A DNA stretch of 43,151 nucleotides from Hypsibius dujardini (lineage: Eukaryota; Tardigrada; Eutardigrada; Parachela; Hypsibiidae): positions 1-43,151 of the forward strand of contig LRSR01003276.1 in assembly GCA_001579985.1 (NCBI GenBank). Direction: 5' to 3'. Below, one piece after another: positions 38,249 to 43,151 of this stretch; position 1 is the stretch's first letter, and each line of letters starts with the position of its first letter. The notes beneath the pieces are model-generated. The model had not been told where the DNA came from. It worked only from the letters and a program-made list of their open reading frames with translations, and did not search any database. A program made the translations under genes and the position numbers.

Positions 38249-39726
38249 GGCAGGCAGCAATCTGGCAGTCAGAAAAGACAGTCAAGCTTACAAATAGACA
38301 TACAGACAGATGGACAGACCAAACAGACTGACAGACTGGAGTGTTATGGTGTTTCTTAAAACCCAAAATTAATAGATTTCGGAGCGATGGATTGTGACAG
38401 CAGGACACTGTGCGGACATTGGTGAAGCATACATAAAAGGTCATGATGAAGTGATCATTGGGGTGGAGGACCTTCGTCAAGCAACATCACAACACACGTT
38501 CAAGATTGAACAAGTGTTTCTACACGAGGCCTACAACACGGATCCCCAATTCACGATCACCAATGATATCGCGCTTATGCGACTTTCTCGATCCGTCACC
38601 TTCTCCAACGATGTGATGCCCATTTGCCTGCCTGATCAGACGGTCCACACAAAACCATTCCCTAATGCTGCAACTGCAATTAACGGTCGACGTATCTGCT
38701 ACGTTGCCGGTTGGTCTTTCACGTATACCACAACGGCATCTTATAGGGTCTGTCATCAACAGTACTTGTACCGACATTTTTGCCGTCACAGGTTGGGGAA
38801 TGCTACGCGAAAAACAAGCAAGTGGTAGGTAACTTGCCGACGGCATATTTGCATGATGCTGTCATAATATTGAGACGGAATTACAGAGTTGTTGCTTTGT
38901 CGATTTAGCGGAGGGTGGAAAAATTGGATTTGGAAGTGATCAGTTGCAACAGGTTGCCATTGAGATCATACCGAGGACATCATGCAAGCTCTTCCTGGAC
39001 GCAATTGGAAAGAAAATTTTAAACAATGCTGTAGGTCTTTGATGGTTACTGCTCCTTCTTCAATCTTCACAAGAATGCGTATGGAATTAAAAAAACCCCT
39101 TTTTTCTGACAGTTCTGCGGTGGATACGATGCCGGGGGAAAAGATTCCTGCCAAGGCGACTCAGGTTCGATTAGGATTGGTATCAAACGTTTAGACTTCA
39201 AACTAAGATCAAAGCAAAATTTAAATTATATTAAGTCGATGATTTGGTGCTAAATGTTATTTTAAAAATCTAACGCTCGAACTTCGGCACATTCAAAAAC
39301 AAAAAGAGAAGGCCCTTTCGCTGTTTGTTATATTTTCCACCCAAAACTGGAAAGTTTACCTAAATAAAAAAATAAGAATATGTTAAAAATAATTGAAATA
39401 AAATATTTGCCTTTTTAATTTTTCATCCTCATCAAAGCCCTTTGCCGTTGGATGCCGTTCTTGTCCAGTTCAATACCACCACCGTACTATATATTCATCA
39501 GCGTGGCGCTACTACTGTTCGCACATTGTCCAATGTCCGTTATTATTCTGTAGGCGGACCGTTGGTGTGCGACGACGGAAATGGTCAGTGGTCGCTCTTC
39601 GGTATTGTCTCGGCGGGAGCGGACCTTGGCTGTGCCAAAGCCAGAACCCCAGGAATTTACACGGATGTCGCCATGCTCCGGAGTTGGATGGAGCAAAAAA
39701 TGGAGCAACATGCCCTGCTACCTTAA
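36365..39726 (+). CDS. Secreted CUB-domain trypsin-like serine protease
   Basis: Eight exons: 36365-36594, 37274-37503, 37700-38157, 38376-38709, 38792-38824, 38909-39030, 39113-39164 and 39554-39726, giving 543 aa with all phases consistent. A signal peptide (residues 1 to about 27) is followed by a CUB domain from C67 to about residue 190, split over three exons. A Pro-rich linker leads to an S1 peptidase domain: activation site NR|IVNG at 271/272, His317 (TAGHC), Asp370 (NDIALMRL) and Ser486 (CQGDSGGPL). Asp480, six residues before the serine, predicts trypsin-like cleavage after Arg or Lys. The residue usually Trp215 is Ala (VSAGADLGC). It ends WMEQKMEQHALLP, with no membrane anchor. It is a zymogen that needs upstream activation. 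It lies 2.9 kb downstream of a Spaetzle-like gene on the same strand and may act on it (inference). Exon 5 is only 33 nt but supplies GWGMLREKQAS, which the fold requires. Confidence 0.9.
36598..37272. mobile_element. Terminal-inverted-repeat element filling intron 1 of the protease gene
   Basis: Intron 1 runs from 36595 to 37273. Its left part reads TGTACAAAAGATGGTAGTTG and its right part is the inverse (CAACTACCATCTTTTATACA ending at 37272), with arms continuing through AGTTGTAGTTT and TTTAGTATTTAGTAG-like blocks. Only 3 bases (GTA) precede it and 1 base (G) follows it inside the intron. The element ends therefore supply or abut both splice sites. The interior has AGTTGTAGTT-type repeats and no transposase. 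Confidence 0.78.
38164..38340. repeat. CAGA/CAGG repeat with a shared core in protease intron 3
   Basis: A pure CAGACAGA run (38195-38250) is followed by CAGGCAGG and then a non-repetitive core, 38264-38297 (GGCAGTCAGAAAAGACAGTC followed by AAGCTTACAAATAG). The core has a close copy at 41473-41506 in a WDFY3 intron. The repeat fills most of a 218-bp intron. Confidence 0.8.
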
Positions 39727-40126
39727 CGAAAATATGTCAGATTAAACTATTCTCATCCAGCAGGGGATTGCCATGAAACAAAAATTAGCAATGGAATGTC
39801 CTTTGAGGCTATAGGATAAAAAACACAATACGACGTCAGTATAAATGAGGGCAGTGAAGTGAAAACAAGCATCGGGAACACGAGGAACCAAAACACGGGG
39901 AAAAAACACAAATTACCAAATCACAAAAGCCATCTCGGGAAGTGGAAACACCGGACTACAACTAGAGTCGTTTGTACCCGTGAAAAGGGAATGTTCAATT
40001 CTGGTTAATCGGCAGACACCGATACAATGCAGCCCAGCAAACGAACCAACACTCAGATCGAAACATGATTGGCAACTGCTTGCAAGTCTTCCTCCAACAG
40101 CCCGGAATAGGAATTGAGGAAGTTCA
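39727..40126. other. Convergent 3' ends of the protease and WDFY3-like genes
   Basis: 400 bp separate the two stop codons. The stretch must hold both 3' UTRs. On the minus strand one frame reads cysteine-containing sequence (SCQSCFDLSV, then HCIGVC), discussed in the findings. No other coding evidence. Confidence 0.5.
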
Positions 40127-41425
40127 TCAACCTGTACAAAAACAACTCAAAAATTTTCAATATCTGATAATCTGTCTGTCTGTCTGTCTGTCTCTATCGC
40201 ACAGGTGAGGCACAAGAAAACCGAGCGTACCAGTTGAAGACAGCCAAGTAGTCACCCTCCCCTGAGAGTCACCGACATGCAAGGCTTTGTGATCCTTACT
40301 GAACGCCACCGCTGTTACCGTGAGTTGAGCTGTTTTCTGCGATGACGACGACGAGGAAGACGCCACGGCCGCCAAGGCTTTGTTTTTCGTCGCTAAATTC
40401 TGCATGTTGATGCACTTCCTCAGTGTTAATCGCCTCTGCCATTCTACTTCCTTTGGCGCACCAGCGACGGATGGGTCAATGACTATGATCGGCGGTTGTC
40501 GAGGACTCCCTTCGCCAACAAGTGCACGGTTCTTTACTTCCTGATCCAGCTTCTCTGCTTCCAATTTGGCCAAAAACTGCGAGATATCGTTATCAAAGGT
40601 AGAAGGGGAATCATCGCGGGTTGGCGAGAGGAGGTCTTCTGTGTCCTGGGACTGAAACTGGGAGGACGATCTGGCGGTCATCGCAGACGCACTGACGCTG
40701 CCTGCAAGTTTAATCACGCTTGACTTATACGTACGCACAGGCAGGCAGACATTCCTTCAAAGAAACAACAGGCAACCAGACGGACAAACAAACGGACAGA
40801 TGAGACAACACAAACAAACACACAGACAGGTAGACAGACAGGTAGACAGAGATACATGAAGATAGACATGGAGGTAAAGAAACAAAAAGCAAAGTAGACG
40901 TGCATAAATGAACAAATTATACCATGAATGCTCAGCCGTCGAATGGAAATGACTTGATCGTCCTCGGCGTCGCCTTCGGCGGCCGACAGTAGCTCGGCCG
41001 ATTCTTCCTCTTGCGCGACCCTCACTAGCTCTTCCGACCACAGCCGAACACAACCGTCGTTTCCACCCGTGACAATCACATTAAGCGGGTCCCATTCGTT
41101 CACTTGACTGAAACCGACGCAGAGAATTTGATCGCTGTGGAGTGCCTGACCGTCGGCAATGTCCAGTTTAGCCAGCAAGTGACCGTTCATATCCCAGTAA
41201 AAGAGAAAAGTGCCTGCTGCCGTGGCGATGTCTCCCGTGAGGTCGTTAATTCCAACTGCCGAAACCGTTACCTAAACCGACAAGGGACGGTGAAACCCTG
41301 ACCGATTAGATACTGAAAAGCTGGTGATGAATATGACACTAGACCTCAAGACACTAAGTCATTCAGACACAGAACAGACAGACCTGTAGGCAGACAAACA
41401 GACAGAGAGTCAGAGAGACAGATAC

Positions 41426-41466
<41 letters not shown>

Positions 41467-43151
41467 CAACTAGGCAGTCAAAACAGACAGTCAGGCTTAC
41501 AAACAGTGGATACAAACAAACAGCTTGACACACAGACAGACAGGCGAACGGACACAAAGACCGATAAACAATCAGACAGTAAGCCATGCCGACAGATGAA
41601 GACCTACAGGGTGGCCACGAAGTTGACGGATGAAACTGAGATTTTGTAAATCCCAAATGATACATGTTCGATCTTTTGATCCGCTAATTGCAATGGAGTA
41701 TGTCGGAGAGGCTGCCAGACAAGTGACGGGTTCATAGTGGCCGTAGAGGTGCTTAGAGAGGACTAGGCGTCGCCGTCGGTTCACCGTGTAGACACTAATG
41801 ACGCCACTCATGCCGGCGACCAAATAAAGTTCCGAAGTTGGGCAAACAGCGCACTAAAAATAGGCGATTTGATTATCAGCATAAAGTAAACGATATTAGG
41901 CAAACAAACAGGCAGATAGGCAAGCAGAAAACTAGGCTAATGATAGATGGCCAAATAGACCAGTCGCTCGTTAGCGAAGACACTCGAGTACTCAATCAGG
42001 CAGACAAGCCGTCAAATCAAGCAGGCACAGACAGACATGGAAGGTTGATTGGATGGTCAAGCTTACCAAAACTTCGTCTTCATCCCGCAGCTCGTATACT
42101 GTAACGGGCCGATCGGATTCGAACGAGCAGATTCGGATACTGTGGTCAGGAAAGCCCCAGGCCAGGTACTTCTGAAAGTGCGGCGGAATGGGCGCCTTGT
42201 TTTGTTCCATAGGAATGCAGTTTTTGTCCAAGGCAATAATGTGCCCCACTGGACTTCTTAGTTCTGAAAAAAAGTTCCAAGAATCACAATACTGACCAAA
42301 CATACAAGAGGTACTACACCGATACCGAGAAATACACAGAGGACGACAGAAAGGTGGACAGACAGACAGCCAAACAAACAGGCAGACAGAAACAGGCAGG
42401 CAGGCAGGCAGGCAGACAGATAGACACAAAAACAGAAAGACAGAAAGACAGACAGATAAAAAGACCTTTTCCAGTCAGCACAATCGGCTGAAGTCGTCCC
42501 AGATGATGAAAAATGAACTCCGATCGGTTATTGGACACCTTCTTGAGCGGATGCGGCTTTTTGAAAATCTGCGACGGCACTTGGCCGAAATTGTTGATGA
42601 AGGCAATAAACGCCTGCTTTTCCAAGGGATCTGTCATCTTCTCCAAATCCACTGCGCCTTCGTACATCCACCCATGGAATAGGTTCATTGCGTCCACCGC
42701 TGCCTGGCCTTGCTGTTTCGCACCAAATACCAAATCAATCCACTCATGCAAGTGCTGCGAGACGTAGTCACACTCCAGAGCGTCCCGATGGACTCTGATA
42801 AATTCCCGAGCGTCACCACGAGCCCAACCGGGTAGGACGACATCGTTCAACTGGACTCCGCTCTGTTTAATGCCGAGGTCAAATTTGTTGCCGTTCATGA
42901 GGAAGTCGGGAAGATAGAAAAATTCAGGGATGAGCTCCTTTACATCGGCCATATTGTTCTTAGCAGCGGACCACCAGGCGTCCTTCACCGAGTGGAACAT
43001 CCGATCGGCTAAATCGAAATGACCGCCCTGGAAAGATAAAAAATTTCACAGGAAAATATGTCTGTCAATCTGTCTATCTGCCTGCCTGCCTGCCTGCCTG
43101 CCTGTCTGGCGGCCTGCCTGTCTGGCGGCCTAGTTCCCTACCTGAAGGTGA
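40127..43151 (-). CDS. WDFY3: Alfy/WDFY3-type BEACH-WD40 protein, C-terminal part
   Basis: Partial gene; its 5' end lies beyond the window. Exons on the minus strand: 43151-43142 (end of an exon, HLQ), 43027-42466, 42263-42067, 41853-41608, 41271-40923, 40701-40231 and 40131-40127, about 612 aa. The largest exon carries the BEACH domain: NMADVKELIPEFFYLPDFL, REFIRVHRDALECDYVSQHL, HEWIDLVFGAKQQG and FINNFGQVPSQIFKKPHP. These match WDFY3/blue cheese rather than neurobeachin. WD40 blades follow: VTCLAASPTYSIAISGSKDR TCIIWDL, NVIVTGGNDGCVRLW and, last, HVGDSQGRVTTWL. Relatives are scaffolds for selective autophagy of protein aggregates. The final splice gives a stop right after WLSSTG, so no FYVE finger follows. 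Without that splice the frame would run into a CAGA repeat and stop at 40157. Every intron but the last contains CAGA-type repeats in at least part of its length. Confidence 0.9.
40741..40860. repeat. CAGA-type repeat in WDFY3-like intron
   Basis: Interrupted CAGACAGG/CAAACAAA units lie within the intron 40702-40922. Confidence 0.8.
41378..41510. repeat. CAGA/CAGG repeat with shared core in WDFY3-like intron
   Basis: Eight to nine CAGG units (about 41429-41468) are followed by the core 41473-41506 (GGCAGTCAAAACAGACAGTC followed by AGGCTTACAAACAG). It differs from the core in the protease intron at only about four of 34 positions. Confidence 0.8.
42355..42450. repeat. CAGA/CAGG repeat in WDFY3-like intron
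   Basis: CAGACAGA and CAGGCAGG units fill about half of the 202-bp intron 42264-42465. Confidence 0.85.
43060..43130. repeat. CTGC/TCTG repeat in WDFY3-like intron
   Basis: TCTG and CCTG units (CTGCCTGCCTGCC, TCTGGCGGCC twice) lie in the intron next to the window end. Note that here the plus strand carries CTG units, whereas the other introns of this gene carry CAG units on the plus strand. Confidence 0.85.

Noticed and set aside
38710-38828. Unspliced read-through of protease exon 4 (SFTYTTTASYR...)
   Set aside because: It destroys the conserved GWG motif and changes frame; splicing to 38792 restores GWGMLREKQAS and the downstream LQQVAIEIIPRTSC.
40157-40230. C-terminal tail GTLGFLVPHLCDRDRQTDRQ for the WDFY3-like protein
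   Set aside because: It needs read-through of a usable donor into a CAGA repeat; the spliced form with an immediate stop is simpler, though not proven.
41363-41665. Cys/Leu/Pro-rich extension of the WD40 exon on the minus strand
   Set aside because: The frame runs past a good donor (CCT|GTAGGT at 41607) into the CAGG repeat of the intron.

Overview
This is animal nuclear DNA. All clear genes are split by GT-AG introns, most of them roughly 80 to 850 bp with a few over 1.5 kb, and intergenic DNA is AT-rich and full of short inverted-repeat elements. The gene set (Pax1/9, a CCDC85/PICC-1 protein, a Spaetzle-type cytokine, an Alfy/WDFY3-type BEACH protein) points to an invertebrate bilaterian. 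The Spaetzle ligand favours an arthropod-like or other ecdysozoan animal with a fairly compact genome, perhaps a tardigrade, but the species assignment is inference. No virus-derived element, LTR element, rRNA, tRNA or CRISPR array was recognised.

Layout, left to right. (1) 1-183: 3' end of an unrecognised plus-strand gene. (2) 1427-9861 (+): an eight-exon secreted SRCR-CUB-ZP protein of 591 aa, with a domain order like DMBT1; its introns 3 and 4 carry three large foldback elements. (3) 9862-17703: gene-poor stretch with a foldback element, a 170-bp near-perfect hairpin, dispersed and tandem repeats, and a duplicated block just before the next gene. (4) 17704-22483 (+): Pax1/9 (Pox meso) transcription factor, four exons, 431 aa. 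(5) 24133-27098 (-): CCDC85/PICC-1 coiled-coil protein, six exons, 276 aa. (6) 30172-33487 (+): Spaetzle-like cystine-knot cytokine with a long Gly/Pro/Asn-rich tail. (7) 34083-35718 (+): a weakly supported multi-exon gene with a hAT-type element in its last intron. (8) 36365-39726 (+): CUB plus trypsin-like serine protease, eight exons, 543 aa. (9) 40127 to the window end (-): C-terminal part of a WDFY3/blue-cheese BEACH-WD40 protein, convergent with the protease gene.

Exon phases were checked by hand: the four fully modelled genes (SRCR-CUB-ZP, Pax1/9, CCDC85, protease) each sum to a whole number of codons with no internal stop. The Spaetzle model also does, but two of its boundaries have alternatives.

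Functionally, the Spaetzle-like Toll ligand and the Arg/Lys-specific CUB-trypsin lie 2.9 kb apart on the same strand. This is the layout one would look for in a ligand and its activating protease, although linkage does not prove it. The most unusual features are an intron of the protease gene that is almost entirely one terminal-inverted-repeat element whose ends abut the splice sites (introner-like), a second protease intron flanked by the same hexamer at donor and acceptor, a BEACH protein without a recognisable FYVE finger, and a repeat family with a shared non-microsatellite core in introns of different genes.
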